Below the pieces are notes generated by a model, which was given only the letters and a program-made list of their open reading frames with translations, had not been told where the DNA came from and ran no database searches. A stretch of 12,371 nt of DNA, taken from Atopobiaceae bacterium UBA5363. GTDB lineage: Bacteria > Actinomycetota > Coriobacteriia > Coriobacteriales > Atopobiaceae. Both the position numbers and the translations under genes were made by a program. The stretch is from NCBI GenBank assembly GCA_002407925.1, contig DHPN01000027.1:1-12371 (forward strand), read 5' to 3'. How positions within the stretch are numbered: position 1 is the first letter of the stretch; every line of letters begins with the position of its first letter. Positions 6,857 to 12,371 of the stretch are shown piece by piece.

Positions 6857-7818
6857 ATAATCCCTTCGGCCAGTAACAAAAGAGCAGCCACCGCTCCAGC
6901 AAAAAGCATAGAGTCAGAACGGTCAAGCATGCCACCATGGCCTGGCATGAGATTGCCCGAATCTTTAACGCCCACGCCACGTTTAATCCTAGACTCGAAA
7001 AGATCTCCAATGACTCCTGAGACCCCCACAAGAAGCCCTATGGGAATGGCATCGGCAAGCTCAATGCCCCGAACGCCGAGTAAGGCAACGATGATCCAAA
7101 CGCAAAGACCCCCCGCTAAGCCTCCCCAAAAGCCCTCAATTGACTTGTGGGGAGATATCCTTGGCGCAAGCTTGTGCTTGCCAAAGCGAGAACCAACAAA
7201 GTACGCCGTGGCGTCATTGAGCCACACCGAGCCCATGACGCCAACCGTGAGAAGCGCTCCTTCATAGCCCGGGTCACATTGCCGAATGAGCACGATGCAA
7301 GAAAACATCAACGAGGTATAAAGCGGGCCAAAAACAGAGAGAGCTACATCGCTAACGGTAGCTCGTGGGGTTGCGACATACCATATCGCACAGGAGCCGA
7401 GGAGAAGAAGCACAGCCAAAAACACCCATTCATGACCGCCGAAAAGCTCGGCCAAAGGAAAGATCACCGCTGCTGTAAGCCCCACGATTTCATTTGGCAT
7501 ACGGCCTGTCATCCGTGCCATGCGAAAGAACTCAGAGCAGCAAAGCCATGCCATCGCAGCAACAATCAAGGTGGTGGCAAAGGGGCCTAAATAGATGCAG
7601 ACAAGAACGAGGATTGCATAGATAGCACCCGAGGTCGTACGAGCCAGAACCTTCTCTGCTCCGCCACGCACCCTTTGTCCTCGAAGCTCGCCGGCAGCTC
7701 GTTTGCCCGCCTTCGAGCTTCGACGCTCCTCGAGACGGTCGATCCCTCTGTCGATGCCCGCAGCACCATCATGGCATGCCTTACGGTCCTTTGCGTTTTC
7801 CTCCTCGTTACCACTCAC
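6853..7818 (-). CDS. cdsA: Phosphatidate cytidylyltransferase (CDP-diacylglycerol synthase)
   Basis: Makes CDP-diacylglycerol from phosphatidic acid and CTP in the membrane, the branch point for phospholipids. The family signature is complete near the C terminus at 276-302 (SRIKR, then KDSGNLMPGHGGMLDR-D), with only a Ser in the usually hydrophobic position after DR. A second conserved block, WLNDATAYFVGSRFGKHKL, is at 199-217. About seven or eight hydrophobic helices span residues 64-320. The first 58 or so residues are charged, rich in Arg, Lys, Glu and Gly, and not part of the catalytic fold. The GTG start overlaps the uppS stop as GTGA, with GGGGGAG about 10 nt upstream. No better in-frame start was seen nearby, so I keep the extension. 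The next gene, dxr, overlaps its stop. Confidence 0.95.
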   Translation of the reverse strand: MSGNEEENAKDRKACHDGAAGIDRGIDRLEERRSSKAGKRAAGELRGQRVRGGAEKVLARTTSGAIYAILVLVCIYLGPFATTLIVAAMAWLCCSEFFRMARMTGRMPNEIVGLTAAVIFPLAELFGGHEWVFLAVLLLLGSCAIWYVATPRATVSDVALSVFGPLYTSLMFSCIVLIRQCDPGYEGALLTVGVMGSVWLNDATAYFVGSRFGKHKLAPRISPHKSIEGFWGGLAGGLCVWIIVALLGVRGIELADAIPIGLLVGVSGVIGDLFESRIKRGVGVKDSGNLMPGHGGMLDRSDSMLFAGAVAALLLLAEGII

Positions 7819-8600
7819 TTGTTGACCACTCCCCCAAAACGCCGCTTCCTGCCTTGGAAATCTTTAATCGCTCGTAAAAAGTCCCATCGAGAGAAATCCG
7901 GCCAGTAAACGTCAGTAACATAGAATTCCGTGTAAGCGAGCTGCCAAAGAAGGTAGTTAGAGAGGCGCCTTTCACCTGAGGTACGTATCAAAAGCTCAGG
8001 ATCAGGGAGACCAGCCGTATAGAGCTTCGAGGCAAGCGCCTGCTCGTTGATGTCTGCGGGCTCAAGTGTGCCTGCCGCTACTTGCTCTGAAAGCATGCGG
8101 GCCGCACGAACGATCTCAGCGCGCGATCCATAATTGACTGCAAGGGCAAAGGTCATGCCTGTGTGATCGGACGTCTCATCAAGACCTCGCTCGAAAACAT
8201 CATAGGTTTCCTTTGGAAGCGCCTCGAGGTCACCAAAAAAGCGAAGCCGCACATTTTCCTGATGAAAAAGCGGCATTTCTTTTACAAGAGTTGTCGCGAA
8301 CAAATGCATGAGAAGATTGACTTCATGCTGGGGACGGCGCCAATTCTCAGTGGAAAACGCATAAACCGACAAAACGTCAAGACCAAGTCGCACGCTCGTT
8401 GTCACCGCTTCGCGAAGCGAGTCGACACCTGCGACGTGTCCTTCAGAACGATCGAGACCACGGGCTGTGGCCCATCGCCCATTGCCGTCCATAATGATAG
8501 AGACATGACGCGGAATACGCTCAAGGTCGACATCTGAAAGGCATATGTCTGCTGGTGCATTGTCATAATATTGGGCTAGCTTTGCCTCGTCGCGTTCCAA
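7815..8600 (-). CDS. uppS: Isoprenyl transferase (undecaprenyl diphosphate synthase)
   Basis: Cis-prenyltransferase that extends farnesyl diphosphate (or a shorter allylic primer) with IPP to make the lipid carrier for peptidoglycan and other wall polymers. The product has 261 residues. The catalytic motif IIMDGNGRWA is at 35-44 with D38 as the essential aspartate. YAFSTENWRRP is at 80-90, and the IPP-binding end LIRTSGERRLSNYLLWQ at 204-220 contains the RTSGE motif (206-210). TEFY and the W-P-D-F element follow. The start is a TTG directly after the frr stop codon. The first in-frame ATG would fall at the catalytic motif and is impossible, and GGAG lies 6 nt before the TTG. Whether it makes the C55 product or a shorter chain cannot be told from motifs alone. 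Confidence 0.96.
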   Translation of the reverse strand: MERDEAKLAQYYDNAPADICLSDVDLERIPRHVSIIMDGNGRWATARGLDRSEGHVAGVDSLREAVTTSVRLGLDVLSVYAFSTENWRRPQHEVNLLMHLFATTLVKEMPLFHQENVRLRFFGDLEALPKETYDVFERGLDETSDHTGMTFALAVNYGSRAEIVRAARMLSEQVAAGTLEPADINEQALASKLYTAGLPDPELLIRTSGERRLSNYLLWQLAYTEFYVTDVYWPDFSRWDFLRAIKDFQGRKRRFGGVVNK

Positions 8601-9146
8601 CTATATCTCCATGACCTCGGCAGTTTTGGTCTTTAGCAGACCATCGACTTTCTTTACGTACTCGTCAGTTAGCTTCTGTATGGCTTTTTTCTCGCGGTTC
8701 ACATCGTCTTCTGAGAGCTGCTCATCCCGCTCGGCGGCGTTATTTGCATCTCGGCGAGCATTTCGAATGGCAATTTTCGCCTCTTCTGCAATTCTGCTGC
8801 ACTCTTTGGTAAGCTCACGGCGACGCTCTTCGGTGGGTTTGGGAAAGGGCAGGCGGATGGAGCTGCCATCTTCGTTCGGCGTAATTCCAAGATCAGATGA
8901 CTCGATCGCCTTTACGATGGCACGCAACGAGCCTTTGTCCCACGGTTCGATGACAAGTGTCGAGGCCTCTGAGACTTTCACTCCTGCAAGCTGGGTGATC
9001 GGGGTAGCCTGCCCATAGTAGTCTACTTTGATCGAATCAAGAATATGAGGATTTGCCCTCCCGGTGCGCACTTTTGAGAAGCCAATCTTGAGATTTTCAA
9101 TGCATTTGTCCATGTGCTTGTGAGCAGAATCGGTATACGTGCTCAT
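8601..9146 (-). CDS. frr: Ribosome recycling factor
   Basis: Splits the 70S post-termination complex together with EF-G, freeing ribosomes. The 181-residue length is close to the usual 185. The N-terminal helix leads into KVRTGRANP (25-33), the signature around the universally conserved arginine. The middle region has [15 protein letters not shown] and VIEPWD, and the [14 protein letters not shown] stretch (99-112) marks the return to the long three-helix bundle. The C-terminal helix is lysine rich. The ATG overlaps the pyrH stop codon as ATGA, with GAGGAGGA 6 nt upstream, so it is probably translationally coupled to pyrH. Its stop is immediately followed by the uppS start. Confidence 0.98.
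   Translation of the reverse strand: MSTYTDSAHKHMDKCIENLKIGFSKVRTGRANPHILDSIKVDYYGQATPITQLAGVKVSEASTLVIEPWDKGSLRAIVKAIESSDLGITPNEDGSSIRLPFPKPTEERRRELTKECSRIAEEAKIAIRNARRDANNAAERDEQLSEDDVNREKKAIQKLTDEYVKKVDGLLKTKTAEVMEI
8607..8610 (-). promoter_or_regulatory. Ribosome binding site deciding the TTG start of uppS
   Basis: GGAG on the minus strand lies inside the last codons of frr, 6 nt before the TTG at 8598-8600. It supports initiation at this uncommon start codon, with the frr stop between them. Confidence 0.55.
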
Positions 9147-9871
9147 TGCTTGTCCTCCTCAACTACGATACTTCCTACAGGCTCGCCTCTAAGCGCGCGA
9201 TCGAAAACGTCTTCCGTGTCAAGGCTAAACACCATAATGGGCATATGGTTATCATGGCAAAGCGCTGTGGCGGTCGAGTCCATAACCTTCAGGTCCCGCC
9301 GCAGTACCTCTGTGTAGCTTATCTCATTAAACTTTTTTGCGTCGGGATAAACGACAGGGTCTCGATCATAGATACCATCAACCTTGGTTGCTTTCATCAA
9401 GATGTCAGCGCCGATCTCGCAGGCTCGCAGGGCAGCAGCAGTGTCTGTCGTGAAATATGGGTTGCCAGTGCCAGCGGCGAAGATGGTTATGCGTCCCTTT
9501 TCAAGGTGGCGAATGGCACGCCGGCGAATGTATGTCTCAGCTACCGAGTGCATTTCGATTGCACTCATCACGCGACAATCCATGCCTGCCTTCTCAAAAG
9601 TGTCTTGCAGCGAAAGGGCATTTATCACGGTGGCAAGCATGCCCATGTTATCTGCTTGGGCACGATCCATCCCTGCGGCCGCTCCTGTGAGCCCACGGAA
9701 AATGTTGCCACCACCAACGACGACCGCAATGTCTATGCCAGACTCATGAGCAGGCTTGATGTCGCGGGCTATGTGCTCCAGCATGCTTGCGTCAATGCCA
9801 AACTCCTTTGAGCCCATCAGCGCCTCGCCAGACAACTTCAAAAGTACCCTCTTATATTTGTATTCGGACAC
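9143..9871 (-). CDS. pyrH: Uridylate kinase (UMP kinase)
   Basis: Phosphorylates UMP to UDP in the cytoplasm, a bacterial enzyme of the amino-acid kinase fold unrelated to eukaryotic UMP kinases. With the start chosen here the product has 242 residues, the normal length. Conserved parts are [13 protein letters not shown] (6-18, with the phosphate-binding Lys and Ser-Gly), [11 protein letters not shown] (50-60), the UMP-binding [13 protein letters not shown] (134-146) and [10 protein letters not shown] (163-172). The frame is open to an ATG at 9913. I chose the GTG at 9869-9871 because GGAGGA stands 5 nt before it and homologues begin a few residues before [13 protein letters not shown]. It opens a tight operon ending with ispG, separated from tsf by a strong terminator. 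A weak extended -10 (TGG-TAGAAT, plus 9932-9940) may be its promoter. Confidence 0.97.
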   Translation of the reverse strand: MSEYKYKRVLLKLSGEALMGSKEFGIDASMLEHIARDIKPAHESGIDIAVVVGGGNIFRGLTGAAAGMDRAQADNMGMLATVINALSLQDTFEKAGMDCRVMSAIEMHSVAETYIRRRAIRHLEKGRITIFAAGTGNPYFTTDTAAALRACEIGADILMKATKVDGIYDRDPVVYPDAKKFNEISYTEVLRRDLKVMDSTATALCHDNHMPIMVFSLDTEDVFDRALRGEPVGSIVVEEDKQ

Positions 9872-9876
9872 GCCTG

Positions 9877-9882
9877 TCCTCC
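9877..9882 (-). promoter_or_regulatory. Ribosome binding site deciding the GTG start of pyrH
   Basis: GGAGGA on the minus strand, 5 nt before GTG, is far better placed than anything near the upstream in-frame ATGs at 9913 and 9889. It sets the pyrH start. Confidence 0.75.
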
Positions 9883-9931
9883 ATCCCATTTTCAGGCCAC
9901 AGCTCACTTGCATACAATTCGTCCGAACGAG

Positions 9932-9940
9932 ATTCTACCA
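9932..9940 (-). promoter_or_regulatory. Possible pyrH promoter (extended -10)
   Basis: Minus strand TGG followed by TAGAAT (five of six to TATAAT) sits between the tsf terminator and pyrH. No good -35 is present at 16-18 nt (only a CTCTTG-like sequence), so support rests on the extended -10 and on the position after a terminator, where a new promoter is required. The leader would be about 55 nt. Confidence 0.35.
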
Positions 9941-9990
9941 AAGGCCAACTCATCAAGAGACGGCATATAGGCAGATAGACAACCTTGACA

Positions 9991-10021
9991 TATGAAAGGA
10001 GGCCGACTCGCGTCGACCTCC
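9991..10021 (-). terminator. Intrinsic terminator after tsf
   Basis: On the minus strand GGAGGTCGAC pairs with GTCGGCCTCC (10 bp, one G-U) around a GCGA tetraloop and is followed by TTTCATATG. The stem begins 21 nt after the tsf stop. It closes the rpsB-tsf transcript; the U-run is short, so some readthrough into pyrH is possible. Confidence 0.8.
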
Positions 10022-10042
10022 CCTTGACCATATCGAACTGGC

Positions 10043-10915
10043 TTACGCGTTTTCACCGAAAGCAAACCTGGAGAAATTCACAATTTTGATGTCATCACCA
10101 ACAGCTTTTGAAGTTTTCTTGGCGAGCTCAGAAATCGTGGTGTTGGAGTCTTTAATAAAGATCTGCTCGGTAAGGACGTTTTCCTTGTAGTACTTATTAA
10201 CGCGACCCTCGACCATCTTTTCTTGGACGAACTCAGGCTTGCCGGATTCCTTCGCTTGGGCCGCATAAATCGAACGCTCATGCTCAAGCACATCAGAGGG
10301 CACATCTTCCCTGCGGGCGGCAACAGGGTTGGCGGCGGCAACTTGCATGGCCACATCATGGGCAAACGCCTTGAAGTCCTCATTCTGGGCTGTTGCAGGG
10401 TCGCCAAATTCAAAGCTCACGATATCCGCGAGCTTGCCACCAAGATGGATATAGCTAGAAAGCGCCCCAGAAGACACGATGCGCTGGAAACGCATGATCT
10501 TCATGTTCTCGCCGATAACATGGATCATTTCGGTAAGCTCCGAGTCAACCGTTCCTGTCCCCATGGAGCACTTCTTCAGCGCGTCGAGGTCAGCAGGGTC
10601 ATTATCGGCAACAACTTTGGCGAGACTGGCGGCAAAGCCCGTAAACTTTGGATTTGTTCCGACGAAGTCGGTTTCGCAGGAAAGCTCAAGAAGCGCCCCC
10701 GTTTTGCCATCATCAGAGACATAGGCTGCAATAGTGCCCTCATTAGTTACGCGACCGGCACGCTTTACTGCCTTTGCAACGCCCATTTTGCGGAGTTCGT
10801 CCACAGCGGCGTTGATGTCCCCATCGGTAGCAACAAGAGCCTTCTTGCACTCCATGATTGGAGAATCTGTCATCTCGCGGAGCTGCTTTACAAGTGCAGC
10901 GGTGATCTGTGCCAT
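10043..10915 (-). CDS. tsf: Elongation factor Ts
   Basis: Nucleotide exchange factor that releases GDP from EF-Tu. The 290-residue product has the N-terminal UBA-like domain with LREMTDSPIMECKKAL (12-27), matching the first family signature. The core has the LELSCETDFV segment (76-85), whose TDFV motif contacts the EF-Tu nucleotide site. The second half repeats the fold (HDVAMQVAAANP, 186-197) and ends in a C-terminal module with VNFSRFAFGE. The ATG at 10915 has AAAGGGAGG about 4 nt upstream. It follows rpsB by 71 nt with no terminator between, as in the usual rpsB-tsf operon, and is ended by a strong intrinsic terminator. Confidence 0.98.
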   Translation of the reverse strand: MAQITAALVKQLREMTDSPIMECKKALVATDGDINAAVDELRKMGVAKAVKRAGRVTNEGTIAAYVSDDGKTGALLELSCETDFVGTNPKFTGFAASLAKVVADNDPADLDALKKCSMGTGTVDSELTEMIHVIGENMKIMRFQRIVSSGALSSYIHLGGKLADIVSFEFGDPATAQNEDFKAFAHDVAMQVAAANPVAARREDVPSDVLEHERSIYAAQAKESGKPEFVQEKMVEGRVNKYYKENVLTEQIFIKDSNTTISELAKKTSKAVGDDIKIVNFSRFAFGENA

Positions 10916-10986
10916 AGTACCTCCCTTTGGATCAAATTATTGTCTTGAAATTACTATCTCGTTGAGATTATTCAACAGAAGGAGCG

Positions 10987-11775
10987 TCAGCTTTTTTCCT
11001 CTTGGGCAGGTTGAGAGGGAGTAGGGGTTGCTTGCGCAGCGTCAGCAGCCGGCTCAGCAGCGCCGCCCATCTCCTCGGCTGAAATCTGCTCTTTGCCAGA
11101 GCCTGCCAGTATTGCATCAGCAGCCAGCTCGCAGATCAGCGCCACAGAGCGAATAGCATCATCATTGGCAGGAATGCCATAGTCAATAAGGTCAGGGTCA
11201 GAGTTGGTATCAAGAAGTCCGACCACGGGGATATGAAGGCGGTTGGCCTCTTTGACTGCGATCTCTTCTCTTTTGGTGTCAACCACAAAAAGGACTTGCG
11301 GCAATGACTTCATATCACGAACGCCACCGAGGTTTTTCTGAAGCTTTTCGAGCTCCTTGCCAAGCAGCGCTTGCTCTTTTTTGGGAAGCGTAGCCATACG
11401 GCCATCCTCGCCCATTGCCTCAAGCTCCTCCATGCGATCAATGCGGGAGCGCATGGTTACAAAGTTGGTGAGCATGCCACCTAGCCAGCGCTGATCAATA
11501 TAGGGCATGTTGCAACGCTGAGCCTGTGTGGTAATTGCCTCTTGGGCCTGCTTTTTTGTGCCAACAAAAAGAACAGTGCCGCCCTTTGAGGCAGTCTCTT
11601 TGAGGAAGGTGTATGCCTTGTCTGCATCAATGATGGTCTGCTTCAAATCCAAGATGTAGATGCCATTGCGCTCGCCGAAAATATACGGCTTCATCTTTGG
11701 GTTCCAACGACGGGTCTGATGTCCATAATGACAACCCGCCTCAAGCAGCGTTTGAATCGTGATCTTCGCAGCCAT
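10987..11775 (-). CDS. rpsB: Small ribosomal subunit protein S2
   Basis: Binds late to the 30S head near the platform and helps recruit S1 and mRNA. The 262-residue product has the classic start (A-A-K-I-T-I-Q-T-L-L-E-A-G-CHYGHQ), RRWNPKMKPYIFGERNGIYI (22-41), FVGTKKQAQ (70-78), RWLGGMLTNF (96-105), and the second signature around PVVGLLDTNSDPDLIDYGIPANDDA (183-207). The last 27 or so residues are an Ala/Pro/Glu-rich, probably disordered tail. The frame runs upstream through the leader, but the ATG at 11773-11775 is right because GGAGG precedes it by 5 nt and homologues begin here. The leader upstream is highly structured and probably controls the rpsB-tsf operon. Confidence 0.98.
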   Translation of the reverse strand: MAAKITIQTLLEAGCHYGHQTRRWNPKMKPYIFGERNGIYILDLKQTIIDADKAYTFLKETASKGGTVLFVGTKKQAQEAITTQAQRCNMPYIDQRWLGGMLTNFVTMRSRIDRMEELEAMGEDGRMATLPKKEQALLGKELEKLQKNLGGVRDMKSLPQVLFVVDTKREEIAVKEANRLHIPVVGLLDTNSDPDLIDYGIPANDDAIRSVALICELAADAILAGSGKEQISAEEMGGAAEPAADAAQATPTPSQPAQEEKS

Positions 11776-11903
11776 ATATGCCTCCTGGTTAATCCTCCGC
11801 GCAGTATCTTTCCTAGGAGACCACCTGCAACCTGGCTTAGTTGCAAGCACCATGGTTCCCAAGTAGCTGCGCGTGCGTAGTCTGTCATGCGGTTGCACAA
11901 CGA
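11776..11903 (-). promoter_or_regulatory. Structured rpsB leader, candidate S2 autoregulatory element
   Basis: The untranslated leader folds on the minus strand into one long interrupted stem. CGCGCAG (plus 11867-11873) pairs with CTGCGCG (11798-11804). CTTGGGA (11857-11863) pairs with TCCTAGG (11812-11818, with G-U pairs). ACCA (11853-11856) pairs with TGGT (11820-11823). CTTGCAAC (11840-11847) pairs with GTTGCAGG (11824-11831) around an 8-nt loop. The stem base touches a GGAGG (11794-11798) and ends 12 nt before the real Shine-Dalgarno (11781-11785). A 7-nt TGCAACC at 11891-11897 is complementary to the 3' arm of the apical hairpin, giving an alternative fold. Feedback by S2 on its own leader is known in other bacteria; here it is inferred. 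Confidence 0.55.
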
Positions 11904-11909
11904 TTAAAA

Positions 11910-11918
11910 AGTATAGCA
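11910..11918 (-). promoter_or_regulatory. Promoter of rpsB-tsf (extended -10)
   Basis: Minus strand TGC followed by TATACT (plus 11910-11915), five of six to consensus, with an extended -10 TGn. The -35 region is poor. The predicted start near 11903 leaves a leader of about 128 nt. Confidence 0.5.
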
Positions 11919-12002
11919 CTTCACAAATTTAGGCACTGCGCCCAGCGTATATTCAGCGTCTTTAAATGGTCTTCACATGAGGATTGCTGCCCATGGCAGT
12001 CA

Positions 12003-12371
12003 CTACTCAGCGCGCGGGTGGGCTTTGCGCGTCGCATCCTTGAGACGATCGATACTTACATGAGTGTATATTTGCGTCGTGGCAAGGTCGGCATGCCCTA
12101 GCAGTTCCTGCACGCTGCGCATGTCAGCACCTCCCGCGAGAAGCTCAGTCGCATACGTGTGTCGCATGGCATGGGGGGTTAATGCTGGGTCAAGTTCCGC
12201 CTTACGCACGTGGCGCTCGAAGCTACGGCGAAGTGCGGCAGCGCTCATGCGGTGACCTCGCGAGGAGATGAAGAATGCCGCTGTGTCGCAATTCGGTCTC
12301 CTCGCATGCGCCAGAAGTCTTGGTCGCGCCTCTTTGAGATATCTTTCGCACAAGGCAACTGCCATCTCATA
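12003..12371 (-). CDS. XerC/XerD-like tyrosine recombinase, C-terminal part (cut by window edge)
   Basis: Only the last 122 residues are in the window; the gene continues past 12371. The visible part is the C-terminal half of the catalytic domain of a tyrosine recombinase. HAMRH carries the catalytic His and second Arg of the H-x-x-R box, LLGHADLATTQIYTHV carries the second His and the nucleophilic tyrosine (in IYTHV), and LLAGGADMRSVQELLGH is typical of XerC/XerD. The first catalytic Arg and the Lys lie upstream, outside the window. Xer proteins resolve chromosome dimers at dif during division. A xer gene upstream of rpsB is common in Gram-positive genomes, which favours a housekeeping role over a phage integrase. 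XerC versus XerD cannot be settled. It ends 228 nt before rpsB; no clear terminator was seen between, only a weak CTGCC/GGCAG hairpin near 11990-12002. Confidence 0.9.
   Translation of the reverse strand, partial: YEMAVALCERYLKEARPRLLAHARRPNCDTAAFFISSRGHRMSAAALRRSFERHVRKAELDPALTPHAMRHTYATELLAGGADMRSVQELLGHADLATTQIYTHVSIDRLKDATRKAHPRAE

Noticed and set aside
9985..10004. Plus-strand TTGACA followed by AAAGGAGG, like a promoter and ribosome binding site
   Set aside because: It is the complement of the tsf terminator and its U-run; there is no -10 at the right distance and no plus-strand gene follows.
11776..11919. N-terminal extension of the rpsB frame to an upstream ATG
   Set aside because: The extra 48 residues are absent from S2 proteins, cover the structured leader and part of the promoter, and the downstream ATG has a strong Shine-Dalgarno.
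11943..11960. Repeated CAGCGT on the plus strand as an operator or dif-like site
   Set aside because: It is only a 6-nt direct repeat without the inverted 11-bp arms of a dif site, and is likely chance.

Overview
The window is a stretch of bacterial chromosome with about half G+C. All genes lie on the minus strand, so transcription runs from the high-coordinate end to the low-coordinate end. The gene order (xer-type recombinase, rpsB, tsf, pyrH, frr, uppS, cdsA, dxr, rseP, ispG, proS) is the conserved Gram-positive/actinobacterial order. Together with the MEP-pathway genes and the style of the proteins, it suggests an actinobacterium of the Coriobacteriia type (a moderate-GC relative of Cryptobacterium, Slackia or Olsenella). 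That placement is an inference from gene order and protein feel, not from a search.

Layout in transcription order. (1) 12371-12003: C-terminal part of a XerC/XerD-like tyrosine recombinase, cut by the window edge. (2) 11915-10043: rpsB and tsf, encoding ribosomal protein S2 and elongation factor Ts. They lie behind an extended -10 promoter and a roughly 128-nt leader that folds into one long interrupted stem-loop, and they are closed by a strong intrinsic terminator at 9991-10021. (3) 9871-3201: a very tight six-kilobase operon pyrH-frr-uppS-cdsA-dxr-rseP-ispG. Successive genes overlap by 4 nt (ATGA or GTGA), abut, or are 12 nt apart. (4) 3055-1343: proS with its own likely promoter. (5) 1310-1058: tRNA-Ala(GGC) with a clear promoter, an intrinsic terminator, then a CAU-anticodon tRNA and another terminator-like hairpin. 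(6) 983-147: two small multi-pass membrane proteins, a GtrA-family protein and an unrecognised one. (7) 122-6: tRNA-Val(CAC) with its own promoter.

How the genes work together. rpsB, tsf, frr, proS and the tRNAs serve translation. pyrH supplies UDP for nucleic acids and nucleotide sugars. dxr and ispG are two steps of the MEP isoprenoid pathway, whose product is polymerised by UppS into undecaprenyl diphosphate, the cell-wall lipid carrier. CdsA makes CDP-diacylglycerol for phospholipids. RseP is a site-2 intramembrane protease. The tight packing couples growth, wall-lipid and membrane-lipid supply in one transcript.

The window is mostly a housekeeping region. The points that stand out are an insert in the RseP cytosolic loop of about 115 residues that looks like a winged helix-turn-helix, the structured rpsB leader with an alternative pairing, a changed HPQS motif in Dxr, and a terminator lying between two adjacent tRNA genes. 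No mobile element, CRISPR array or novel multi-gene system was seen.
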